From an uncultured Blautia sp. (lineage in GTDB: Bacteria > Bacillota > Clostridia > Lachnospirales > Lachnospiraceae): a DNA stretch of 64,000 nt. The stretch lies in NCBI GenBank assembly GCA_900539145.1, contig UQAX01000004.1, forward strand, positions 28,050 to 92,049, read 5' to 3'. A model generated the notes under the pieces. The model did no database searches. It was given only the letters and a program-made list of their open reading frames with translations, and was not told the DNA's origin. Below are positions 1-9,500 of the stretch, in pieces (the stretch's first letter is position 1; each line of letters starts with the position of its first letter). The translations under genes and the position numbers were made by a program.

Positions 1-2
1 AT

Positions 3-1301
3 TATAATTATGTATTTGACCCCAATGTATATTTGAGACGGTTTTTCGGTGACGGCGTTAAAGGAGATTATCTGTTTTTGATTGATGAGGCTCACAATCT
101 GGTGGAGCGAGGACGGAAGATGTACAGCGCTGTTTTATGTAAAGAGGATTTCTTAGAAACAGCCAAAATTGTGAAGGAACACAGTGCAAAGTTATATAAA
201 ATTTTGAAGAAATGCAATCGTCTGATGTTGGAATATAAGCGGGAATGTGACGAATGTACCGTGATGGAAAATATTGCAGGACTTTCGTTACAGCTTATGA
301 ATTTATTAGGAGAGATGGAAAACTTTTTGGAAAAGGAACATGAGGAAAAGGTACAGAAGGCTGTGCTGGAATTTTCTTTTTCTGTTCGGCATTTTCTGAA
401 TATGTACGATATTGCAGATGAAAATTATGTGATTTACAGCCATTATGATGAAGAACAGCGGTTTCTCGTCACTCTTTATTGTGTCAATCCCAAAAGAAAT
501 CTTCAGGAATGCTTAAATAAAGGAAGAGGAGCGGTGTTTTTCTCAGGAACATTTTTGCCATTGCCTTATTACCGCTCTTTGTTTAGTGAAAGACGGGATG
601 ATTATGCCATCTGTGCCAGCTCACCATTTCTTCGGGAAAATTTAAAGCTTTTGGTTGCCTGTGATGTGAGCAGTAAATATACAAGGCGCGGTGTTTCAGA
701 ATATGAGAAAATGGTAGAGTATATTTATGAGCTGGCAGCAGGAAAACAGGGGAATTATATGGTGTTTTTTCCCTCTTATCGTATGCTGGAGGACATTTAC
801 GAGATTTTCCGGAACAAGACAGAAGAGAGACAATTTGAAGTATCCTGTATTTTGCAGAGTAGCAATATGACAGAGCAAGAAAGGGAAGAATTTCTGGAAG
901 CTTTTCAGGAAAATTCTGCAAAAACCCTGATAGGATTTTGCGTGATGGGCGGAATTTTTTCAGAAGGGATTGATTTAACAGGAGAGCGTTTGATTGGCGC
1001 TGCTATTGTGGGAACGGGGCTTCCGCAGGTGGGCTGTGAGCGGGAAATTTTAAAGAATTATTATGATGAGAAAGCGCAAAATGGCTTTGCCTACGCATAC
1101 AGATACCCCGGAATGAACAAGGTATTGCAGGCGGCAGGCAGAGTCATTCGTACAAAGGAGGACAGAGGTGTAGTGCTCCTTTTGGATGAACGTTTTCTGC
1201 AAAGAGAATATTTAGAATTATTCCCACAGGAATGGCAGGGCTATGAAAGGTGTACTGTTGGAAATGCAGGACAAAAAATCAGGGCTTTCTGGAACAGCTA
1301 A
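3..1301 (+). CDS. ATP-dependent DNA helicase, DinG/XPD (Rad3) family, 5'-truncated by the window edge
   Basis: The reading frame is open from base 3, so the gene begins upstream; 432 residues of its C-terminal part are visible. A DEAH box (LIDEAHNL) lies close to the window edge. Late in the protein are the superfamily 2 motif V region (GGIFSEGIDLTGERLIG) and motif VI (QAAGRVIRTKEDRG). The phrase YVFDPNVYLRRFF just before the DEAH box is typical of the clostridial DinG-like clade. Family members are 5'-3' helicases with an iron-sulfur cluster; the cluster cysteines and Walker A would be upstream and cannot be checked. A TTG at 33 could be read as a start but falls inside the conserved domain, so it is not used. 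The stop overlaps the stop of the convergent LysR gene by a few bases, leaving no room for a separate terminator. Confidence 0.85.
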   Translation, partial: YNYVFDPNVYLRRFFGDGVKGDYLFLIDEAHNLVERGRKMYSAVLCKEDFLETAKIVKEHSAKLYKILKKCNRLMLEYKRECDECTVMENIAGLSLQLMNLLGEMENFLEKEHEEKVQKAVLEFSFSVRHFLNMYDIADENYVIYSHYDEEQRFLVTLYCVNPKRNLQECLNKGRGAVFFSGTFLPLPYYRSLFSERRDDYAICASSPFLRENLKLLVACDVSSKYTRRGVSEYEKMVEYIYELAAGKQGNYMVFFPSYRMLEDIYEIFRNKTEERQFEVSCILQSSNMTEQEREEFLEAFQENSAKTLIGFCVMGGIFSEGIDLTGERLIGAAIVGTGLPQVGCEREILKNYYDEKAQNGFAYAYRYPGMNKVLQAAGRVIRTKEDRGVVLLLDERFLQREYLELFPQEWQGYERCTVGNAGQKIRAFWNS

Positions 1302-2191
1302 ACCATAAGCTTGTCACAGTGAAGATACTCCAAAAATTTCTTTGCGGCAGGCGAGGATAGAAGCTTTGGATTATACGCAAGGACAAGCCGGCGTTTCGGA
1401 AGGGCTTCCTTTAATTTTAATGGATAAAAATCCTTTTTTTGTGATTTCAGAACATAATCCGGAACAACGGTAATTCCCAGTCCGATACGGGCAAAATCAA
1501 GGAGCAGGTCATTGCTGGAAAGCTCTGCTTCCGGTGTCAGAGATACGCCGTTTTTAATAAAAAACTCATGGAGAAACTCACTGGTGGAGCTGGTTTTATC
1601 CAGCATTAAAATAGGATATTGGGCAAGCTGTTTCAGAGAAATAATCTGCTCCTGAAGGCTGAAAAATTTCTTTCCTGCCACAAAGACGTCTTGAAATTCC
1701 TGTATGGTACAGCACATATCTTTATTGGTAAGGTGTGGATTTGGGGCGTTGGTAACAATAAAATCCACCTTGTTGTTGTGCAATAATGAAACGCAGCCTC
1801 CGGAAGTAGAGTTGGTTACCTTAATAGGAATATTTGGAAACTCCTTATGAAAGCGTTTAAAATAAGGAAGGAGAAAATAGCGGCAGATGGTATCTGATGC
1901 TCCCAGACGCAAAGGAGCTTCAGAAGGCTGTGCGTGAGAAATCTGTCGTTCTGCATTGTAAAGAAGATTGACCGCAGGCTCTACATAACGAAGTAAAGCT
2001 TCTCCTTCCGGTGTCAGGGTGACTTTTTTCGTATTTCTTAAAAATAAGGGATGCCCCAGCTTATTTTCTAAAGCCTTTACAGCCTGACTTACCGCAGACT
2101 GGGAGATGTAGAGCTGACGGGAAGCTTCTGAGAAATTTAAGGTAGTGGCAACATAGTAGAAAACTTTGTATAATTCGAAACTGATATCCAT
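1298..2191 (-). CDS. LysR family transcriptional regulator
   Basis: A 297-residue protein of standard LysR length. The N-terminal winged helix-turn-helix is clear (residues about 1-60: LNFSEASRQLYISQSAVSQA then LFLRNTKKVTLTPEGEALL), followed by a periplasmic-binding-protein-like effector domain starting near residue 90 (LRLGASDTICRYFLLPYFKRF). It resembles the CysL/CbbR-like branch often seen in Firmicutes, but the inducer and targets cannot be told from sequence. The start is ATG with AAAGGA a few bases upstream. LysR regulators usually control a divergent neighbour; here the divergent gene is purL, about 450 bases away, which is not an obvious target. It may instead act on its own promoter or at a distance. 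Confidence 0.9.
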   Translation of the reverse strand: MDISFELYKVFYYVATTLNFSEASRQLYISQSAVSQAVKALENKLGHPLFLRNTKKVTLTPEGEALLRYVEPAVNLLYNAERQISHAQPSEAPLRLGASDTICRYFLLPYFKRFHKEFPNIPIKVTNSTSGGCVSLLHNNKVDFIVTNAPNPHLTNKDMCCTIQEFQDVFVAGKKFFSLQEQIISLKQLAQYPILMLDKTSSTSEFLHEFFIKNGVSLTPEAELSSNDLLLDFARIGLGITVVPDYVLKSQKKDFYPLKLKEALPKRRLVLAYNPKLLSSPAAKKFLEYLHCDKLMV

Positions 2192-2282
2192 GATTGTTCC
2201 TTTCTATTGAATTTCTGTATAGGGGGTGCTCAGATATTTCATCGCAAATTGCTCCATTTTTTTATTTTTCTCCGCCATTTAT

Positions 2283-2340
2283 TGATGCTTTGTACGCCAA
2301 ACTCGTGCTTACGCACTCAGACACAGCTTCCAAAGCATCA
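2283..2340. repeat. 10-bp perfect inverted repeat enclosing a small palindrome; possible diverged copy of the 96-bp repeat
   Basis: TGATGCTTTG (2283-2292) is exactly complementary to CAAAGCATCA (2331-2340). The 38-base spacer contains GTGC-TTAC-GCAC. Read on the minus strand through about 2375, the block shares the ordered words GCGAA, TCGAGCA, GCTTTG, AAGCT and CTGAGTGC with the repeats at 42967 and 48816, so it may be a degenerate third member. The similarity is patchy and the relation is an inference. Confidence 0.45.
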
Positions 2341-2515
2341 TTATGCTCGAAAAATTGCAAAAATGTTCGCATCATTTGCTAAGAAATGCTGAGCTTATAT
2401 ATACGGAAAGTAATGGAAACGGGGAGTTAAATAATTTAAGGAGGGATAGAAAGACATAAAAAAATTAGTAGTTGTCTATATCATAAAAAAAAGTTGATGA
2501 TATGTCAATAAGTAT

Positions 2516-2544
2516 TGCTAATAAATAATATAAGTTATATTAAT
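2516..2544 (+). promoter_or_regulatory. Weak sigma-A promoter candidate for purL
   Basis: TTGCTA, 17-base spacer, TATTAA. The region is very AT-rich, so chance matches are likely. It would give an untranslated leader of about 90 bases. Confidence 0.3.
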
Positions 2545-2638
2545 TTTACTAATAAAGTGAAATGTGATAAGCTAAAAAAAGAAGTGGCACAAGAAAACTA
2601 TACGAAAGCCATTGCCTTACAGGCAGAAAGGAGCCCAC

Positions 2639-5600
2639 ATGAGCAGTGTAAAACGTGTTTATGTTGAGAAGAAGCAGGACTTTGCAGTTCAGGCAAAGGA
2701 ATTGAAGAGTGAGATTGAAGGTTATTTAGAAATTAAAGATGTAACTGGCGTGCGTGTGCTAATTCGCTATGATGTTGAAAACATTTCTGACGAGGTATTT
2801 GAAAAAGCATGTACCTGTGTATTTTCAGAGCCTCCGGTAGATGATTTATTTAGAGAAACTTTTGAAATGGCAGAGAATGCAAAGGCATTTTCTGTGGAAT
2901 ACCTTCCGGGACAGTTTGACCAGAGAGCGGACTCCGCTGTACAGTGTGTGCAGTTTTTAAAAGAGGATGAAACTCCGATTATCCGTTCTGCAACGACTTA
3001 TGTAATTGAAGGTAATATTTCTGATGAAGAGCTGGAAGCAATTAAAAATCATTGCATTAATCCGGTAGACTCCAGAGAAGCAGAAGCTGCAAAACCGGAA
3101 ACACTGGTAACAAATTTTGAAGAGCCGGAAGATGTTAAGATTTTTGACGGCTTTATGGAAATGCCGGAAGCAGATTTACAGGAATTATACAATTCTTTAA
3201 ATCTGGCTATGACATTTAAGGATTTCCTGCATATTCAGAATTACTATAAAAATGAAGAAAAACGCAATCCTTCCATGACAGAAATCCGTGTTCTGGATAC
3301 TTATTGGTCAGACCATTGCCGTCATACAACCTTCTCCACAGAATTAAAGAATGTTACTTTTGGCGAAGGGGATTACAAAGAGCCAATCGAAAAAACTTAT
3401 GAGAAATATCTGGAGGACCGTCAGGTACTTTACAAAGACAGAGATGATAAATTTGTTTGTCTTATGGATTTGGCTTTAATGGCAATGAAAAAGCTGAAAG
3501 CTGAAGGAAAGTTACAGGATCAGGAGGAGTCTGACGAAATTAACGCCTGCTCCATCGTTGTTCCGGTAGATGTAGACGGCAAAGAAGAAGAATGGTTAAT
3601 CAACTTTAAAAATGAAACACATAACCACCCAACAGAAATCGAGCCTTTCGGTGGCGCTGCAACCTGCCTTGGCGGTGCAATCCGTGATCCGCTTTCAGGA
3701 CGTACTTATGTATATCAGGCAATGCGTGTGACAGGTGCGGCTGATCCTACTGTTTCCGTAAAAGAAACTATGAAAGGAAAACTGCCTCAGAAGAAGCTGG
3801 TTCGTGGCGCTGCTCACGGATATTCTTCTTACGGTAATCAGATTGGTCTTGCAACAGGTTATGTAAAAGAGATTTATCATCCGGACTACGTTGCAAAACG
3901 TATGGAAATCGGCGCTGTTTTAGGCGCTGCTCCAAGACGTGGCGTTATTCGTGAAAATTCTGATCCGGGCGATATCATTATCTTATTAGGCGGACGTACA
4001 GGACGTGACGGCTGCGGCGGTGCAACAGGTTCTTCTAAAGTACATACAGAAGAGTCTATTGAAACCTGCGGTGCAGAAGTACAGAAAGGTAATGCGCCTA
4101 CGGAAAGAAAAATTCAGAGATTGTTCAGAAGAGAAGAAGTCAGCAAGATTATTAAAAAATGTAATGACTTTGGTGCCGGCGGTGTTTCTGTTGCTATCGG
4201 TGAGCTGGCAGCAGGGCTGAAAATTGATTTAGATAAAGTTCCAAAGAAATATGCAGGACTTGACGGTACAGAAATTGCTATTTCCGAGTCACAGGAGAGA
4301 ATGGCAGTTGTGATTGATCCAAAAGATGTAGATAAATTCCTTGGATTTGCAAAAGAGGAAAACTTAGAGGCAATTGCGGTTGCAACAGTAACAGAAGAAC
4401 CAAGACTGGTGATGAACTGGAGAGGCAAAACTATTGTAGATTTATCCAGAGCATTCCTTGATACAAACGGCGCTCATCAGGAAACAGATGTATTTGTAGA
4501 AATTCCGGGTAAAGAAGACAATGCTTTAACAAAGACAAAAGAAGTGAAAGACGTAAAAGAAGCATGGCTTTCTACTTTAGCTGACTTAAATACCTGTTCT
4601 CAGAAGGGACTTGTGGAAATGTTTGACGGTTCTATCGGAGCAGGCAGCGTATTTATGCCTTACGGCGGTAAATATCAGCTTACAGAAACACAGACTATGG
4701 TAGCAAAGGTTCCTGTATTAAACGGTAAAACAGAAACCGTAACCATGATGAGCTATGGATTTGATCCTTATGTATCAAGCTGGAGCCCATATCACGGAGC
4801 TGTTTATGCAGTGACAGAGTCTGTTGCAAGAATTGTGGCAGCAGGTGGTGATTATAGTAAAATCCGTTTTACTTTCCAGGAATACTTCAGAAGAATGACA
4901 GAAGACCCACATCGCTGGAGTCAGCCATTTGCAGCGCTTTTAGGTGCTTATGCGGCACAGCTTGGATTTGGACTTCCGTCTATCGGCGGAAAAGACTCCA
5001 TGTCAGGAAGCTTCAATGAAATTGATGTACCTCCTACATTGGTATCTTTTGCAGTTGATGTGGCAAAACAGAAGGATGTTATCACACCGGAGCTGAAAAA
5101 TGCCGGAAATAAATTAGTATGGCTTCGTGCACCAAAGGCTTCTTATGATTTACCTGATTTTGAAGCTTTAAAAGAACAGTATGACAAGCTTCATGAAGAC
5201 ATTCAGGCAGGCAGAGTTGTTTCTGCTTATGCTTTAGACCGTCAGGGTATTGCTGCAGCAGTATCAAAGATGGCATTCGGTAACCAGATGGGTGTAAAAC
5301 TTTGTGATAGCGTAGAAGAATCAGCGGTATTTGGAGCAGGCTTTGGCGATATTATCTGTGAAGTGGCACATGATAAAGTAAATGAACTGAAAATGGATTG
5401 TGTTGTAATCGGTGAAGTAACTGATAAAGCAGCATTTGAATATAAAGATATGGTAATTACCATGGCAGAAGCACTGGAAACATGGAAAGCACCATTGGAA
5501 AATGTATTTAAAACACGTTCCGGTTCTGAAACAGATGATGCAACACAGAATATGGATAAAGGCTTATATGATACAAAAGAAGTTCATATCTGCTCTCATA

Positions 5601-6406
5601 AAATTGCACAGCCGACTGTATTTATCCCTGTATTCCCAGGAACAAACTGTGAATATGACAGTACAAAGGCATTTGAACGTGCAGGTGCAAAAGTGATTAC
5701 AAAAGTATTCAAAAATCTGGATGCAGCAGATATCCGTGACTCCGTAGACGCTTTTGAAAAAGCCATCGACCAGTCTCAGATGATTATGTTCCCAGGCGGA
5801 TTTTCCGCAGGTGACGAACCGGATGGTTCTGCAAAATTCTTTGCAACTGCATTTAGAAATGAAAAAATGAAAGAAGCGGTTATGCGTCTGTTAAACGAAA
5901 GAGATGGTTTGGCTCTTGGTATTTGTAATGGTTTCCAAGCTCTTATTAAACTGGGCTTAGTACCTTACGGAGAAATTGTTGGACAGACAGAAAATTCTCC
6001 GACACTTACCTTCAATACAATCGGACGTCATATTTCTAAGATTGTATATACAAAGGTTGTAACAAATAAATCTCCATGGCTGTTAAAAGCAGAGCTTGGC
6101 AAGGTTTATGCAAACCCTGCTTCTCATGGTGAAGGTCGTTTCGTAGCAAATGATGAATGGCTGCAGAAGCTGTTTGCAAACGGTCAGGTAGCTACACAAT
6201 ACTGTGATATTAACGGCAATGTTACGATGGACGAAGAATGGAATGTCAATGGTTCTTACTGTGCAATTGAAGGTATCACAAGTCCTGACGGACGTGTGCT
6301 TGGTAAGATGGCACATTCTGAAAGACGTGGTGATGGCGTTGCCATGAATATTTACGGTGAACAGGATATCAAGATTTTTGAGTCTGGTGTAGAATATTTT
6401 AAATAA
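2639..6406 (+). CDS. purL: Phosphoribosylformylglycinamidine synthase, single-chain (PurL)
   Basis: Catalyses the ATP- and glutamine-dependent conversion of FGAR to FGAM in de novo purine synthesis. At 1255 residues it is the large single-chain form used by Clostridia and proteobacteria, not the small PurL/Q/S type of Bacillus. The synthase half carries NFKNETHNHPTEIEPFGGAA, which includes the conserved His-containing motif, and a second AIRS-like domain follows (SMSGSFNEIDVPPTLV). The C-terminal class I glutamine amidotransferase starts near residue 994 (FPGTNCEYDS); its triad is Cys1096 (LGICNGFQAL), His1163 and Glu1165 (SHGEGRF). A further in-frame ATG at 2612 lies upstream, but AAAGGAG at 2627-2633 is correctly spaced for the ATG at 2639. 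It stands alone, ended by a strong terminator; other pur genes are not nearby. Confidence 0.96.
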   Translation: MSSVKRVYVEKKQDFAVQAKELKSEIEGYLEIKDVTGVRVLIRYDVENISDEVFEKACTCVFSEPPVDDLFRETFEMAENAKAFSVEYLPGQFDQRADSAVQCVQFLKEDETPIIRSATTYVIEGNISDEELEAIKNHCINPVDSREAEAAKPETLVTNFEEPEDVKIFDGFMEMPEADLQELYNSLNLAMTFKDFLHIQNYYKNEEKRNPSMTEIRVLDTYWSDHCRHTTFSTELKNVTFGEGDYKEPIEKTYEKYLEDRQVLYKDRDDKFVCLMDLALMAMKKLKAEGKLQDQEESDEINACSIVVPVDVDGKEEEWLINFKNETHNHPTEIEPFGGAATCLGGAIRDPLSGRTYVYQAMRVTGAADPTVSVKETMKGKLPQKKLVRGAAHGYSSYGNQIGLATGYVKEIYHPDYVAKRMEIGAVLGAAPRRGVIRENSDPGDIIILLGGRTGRDGCGGATGSSKVHTEESIETCGAEVQKGNAPTERKIQRLFRREEVSKIIKKCNDFGAGGVSVAIGELAAGLKIDLDKVPKKYAGLDGTEIAISESQERMAVVIDPKDVDKFLGFAKEENLEAIAVATVTEEPRLVMNWRGKTIVDLSRAFLDTNGAHQETDVFVEIPGKEDNALTKTKEVKDVKEAWLSTLADLNTCSQKGLVEMFDGSIGAGSVFMPYGGKYQLTETQTMVAKVPVLNGKTETVTMMSYGFDPYVSSWSPYHGAVYAVTESVARIVAAGGDYSKIRFTFQEYFRRMTEDPHRWSQPFAALLGAYAAQLGFGLPSIGGKDSMSGSFNEIDVPPTLVSFAVDVAKQKDVITPELKNAGNKLVWLRAPKASYDLPDFEALKEQYDKLHEDIQAGRVVSAYALDRQGIAAAVSKMAFGNQMGVKLCDSVEESAVFGAGFGDIICEVAHDKVNELKMDCVVIGEVTDKAAFEYKDMVITMAEALETWKAPLENVFKTRSGSETDDATQNMDKGLYDTKEVHICSHKIAQPTVFIPVFPGTNCEYDSTKAFERAGAKVITKVFKNLDAADIRDSVDAFEKAIDQSQMIMFPGGFSAGDEPDGSAKFFATAFRNEKMKEAVMRLLNERDGLALGICNGFQALIKLGLVPYGEIVGQTENSPTLTFNTIGRHISKIVYTKVVTNKSPWLLKAELGKVYANPASHGEGRFVANDEWLQKLFANGQVATQYCDINGNVTMDEEWNVNGSYCAIEGITSPDGRVLGKMAHSERRGDGVAMNIYGEQDIKIFESGVEYFK

Positions 6407-6421
6407 AGAAAAATGATAGGA

Positions 6422-6457
6422 GTATCCGGCAGGAAGTTATCTGCCGGATACTTTTTT
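6422..6457 (+). terminator. Rho-independent terminator of purL
   Basis: GTATCCGGCAG (6422-6432) pairs perfectly with CTGCCGGATAC (6441-6451) around an 8-base loop, followed by six T residues. Confidence 0.93.
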
Positions 6458-6576
6458 CTAGAAAATTAAATTTACATGGATTTAAAAAAGTATTAACAAA
6501 TTAAAGATAGAAGCAGGGAATGGTGTATGTTACCTTTATCATAAAGAAAAATGCAGTCAAAATGATGGAGGTAAGT

Positions 6577-9500
6577 ATGAAGAAATTAGACAGGAAATCT
6601 ATAACTATGAGCATGCTGGGGCTGGTTGCTATTGTAGGAGTTGGTCAACAGGTTTTAGCTCAAGATATAGAGAAGACCTCTCAAGAGGTTCAAGCACCAA
6701 TTCTTGTTACTGAGGTTGTACCTAATACAGATAACTTAAATAGTCTTGATGCGTATGAATATTTTGAATTAACCAATATTACAGATCAAAGTGTAGATAT
6801 GGAAAATTATGATTTGGTTTATTTAAATGGTGAGAAAACAAGTGTTTGGACTCCTGATTTTGAAAGTATTCCCGCAAAGTCCAGTGCGATTGTTTGGATT
6901 AGAAATGAAGGGAATACCGAAATTACAAAATCTGATTTCTGTGCATATTATACCGAAAAAGGATATGGAGAAATAGAAGAAAATTCTCTTATAGGAGAAC
7001 TGGAGTGTGATGGGTTAAGTAATTCGGGAACCAGACAACTTCAAATTCTGTCAAAAACAGGAAAAATTCTTACGACAGTGGAATACAATACAGATGAGTC
7101 GGAGAATAAAAAAATAGATGTAGATGAAGCTATTTGCTTTTCTTATGATAATAGTAATGTTACATCAAAATATGATTGTGAACCAACGCCTTTAACAGTA
7201 GCTCCGGAAGACATAAAATGTGGATTTACCTTTCCATCTAAAGTAGATGCAGCAAATATGATAGCAACAGAGGTTTCTAATTTAGATGAGAATACAGACT
7301 TAAATATTGAAGTGACGGATACGAATTTAGGGATAGATCAAATCCTTTCAGGGAAAATTATAATTGATGGAGAAAATGAATATCCCCTTCATTACAATGA
7401 AAAAGGAAAATTAGTAGGGACAGTTCCGTTTTCAGATTTGGAAGACAAAGAAAGTTTTTTTTATCAAGCTACAATATTTGATGGAACAAACACAGCCAAA
7501 ACTCAGGAACGGCAGGTAGTGATTCATAAGGACGCAGAAAAGCCGGAGATAGATATTACAAAGGTACCACCGCTTACGATAACGGAGGTTCTTCCGGATA
7601 CTTCAAATGTAGAAGGCGCAGATGCGTATGAATTTATTGAAGTAAGTAATAACTCGAATCAGGAAATTAATTTAAAAGATTATGGGATTTATTACGTATA
7701 TCCGGATACCGGAGTTCAGACGGCATGGTGGGAAACAAATAAAGATAAAAAAATACAGCCGGGAGAAGCACTGGTGTTTTGGATTAAAAATGGCTCGAAT
7801 GATTATCTGACAAGAGATGATTTTAATGCAAATTTTGGAGTAGAGTTATCAGAAAATGAATTGATTGAGGTTTCCAGTGGTGGTATGGCGAATAGTGGGA
7901 AAAGAGGAATTCGGATTTGTACAAATGTAGGAGACGAAATTGATAGTATTGTTTATAATGATGCAAATGCAGACAATACAATAGCAGATAAGTCAATTAC
8001 ATATCAAAATCAGTATACCAATGGCATTTTTCAAACAGTTATGACAAGTGATGAGGCAGAACCTACGCCAGGGACAATTACTGATAAAGAAAAGGCAACT
8101 TATCAGGCGCAGTTGACAGTACCAGCAGATTCCCCAAAAGTGGTGGACCATACAGGTACAGCCTTTGATAATTCAACAGAGTCATTTCCGTTTTCAGTAG
8201 AGGCTTTTTCAAATGAAACTACAATTAAAACAGTGATGCTATATCTAAAAAATAATAATCAATCCCAATTTGAAAGCTATAAGCTGGTTCGCAGCGGAGA
8301 AAACCAATTTGAAAAAGTATTAAGTAATGTGGATTTGTTAAATAAGAAAAACTTTACATACTATTTTGAAGTAAGCGATGGATATTCTACCATTCAGACA
8401 GAAGAAAAAGAAATTTATAATACAGATGCAGAAATAATGGAAAGCTTAAATTTGAAAGACGGGGATATTGTTACCGATAAACAGCAAATTATTGCAAACG
8501 GCAATCAATTACAGATTGACGGCGTGGATGTTTCTGAAAAATCACAGAAATCAATTAATGGAAATGGAAAAATTGCCTTTGAGGCAACTGATACAGATGT
8601 ATTTTTTAAAAATGCGGTAGCCGTTGATGGAGAAGTTGTAGGAGTATTCAATGAGGGAACTTATAGTGATGTGGCTACCTATGTATACGATATTCATGCG
8701 GAAAAATTTGACGTAGAAAATAAGACAATTACCGTAGAATTTCATGCGGGAAATAAGGCAAATGTTCTGGAGCATAATATAGAAAATAATGATGACTTTA
8801 CCATTCGGAATATTCGCTTGATATTGCCAAACGGAAAGACATTATTTCCAATTTCTTATCAGGCGAAAAAAGGCTTGGGGGCTGTTGAGCATGATAATAT
8901 GGATCAAGCGCCGATGATAGATGTATCCATACCATCGCAGGAAACCGATATTTCTATGGGAGACGGAACATCAAAATATGAAATATTATATGCTACTTTC
9001 CACTTAGAAGATACCGATTTTGATGCAATACGATACTTGTGGGATACAACACAGGAAACAGATGGTGAACATGTAATTTCCAATGGAAAAAGCCAAATTT
9101 CTGTAAGAGTAGATAATACGGCACCGGAAATTATCAGTAATATAGAAGAAGGAAAGCTGTACCATAGCGGAACAATTGAAGCAGAGGTAAAAGATACAAT
9201 TAGTAATCAAGTATCTATGGCGGTACTTTTAGATGGTAAGAGTATTTCAGTTCCGTATGAATTTCGTGCACTGGAAATGAAGCAGGGAGAACATATTATT
9301 CAGATTACAGGTAGAGATGAAGTAGGAAATATGGCAGAAAAAGAAATTCATTTTGCCACACCGGTAGAGTCAGCAACCATAGATGAAAATGTTTTGCCTG
9401 AAAATGGTACAACAGTACAGACTGCTCCAATATTGTCAATAAAACCAACAGATGAAACAAATGATGATATGACAGTTACTTTTAAAAAAGGTGAACGATA

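Larger units (their letters stand above)
2192..2638. other. Gene-free gap between LysR regulator and purL
   Basis: A 447-base AT-rich region between divergent genes. It holds the inverted repeat at 2283-2340, short reading frames without ribosome binding sites or coding character, a weak promoter candidate at 2516-2544, and the strong purL ribosome binding site AAAGGAG at 2627-2633. No purine riboswitch aptamer was recognised. Confidence 0.6.

Noticed and set aside
2194..2392. Two short plus-strand frames in the gap before purL
   Set aside because: No ribosome binding site, overlap each other, and run through the inverted repeat.
2612..2638. Upstream in-frame start for purL
   Set aside because: It would place the ribosome binding site AAAGGAG inside the coding region; the ATG at 2639 is ideally spaced.
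2400..2638. Purine riboswitch upstream of purL
   Set aside because: The conserved junction and loop motifs of the purine aptamer were not found.
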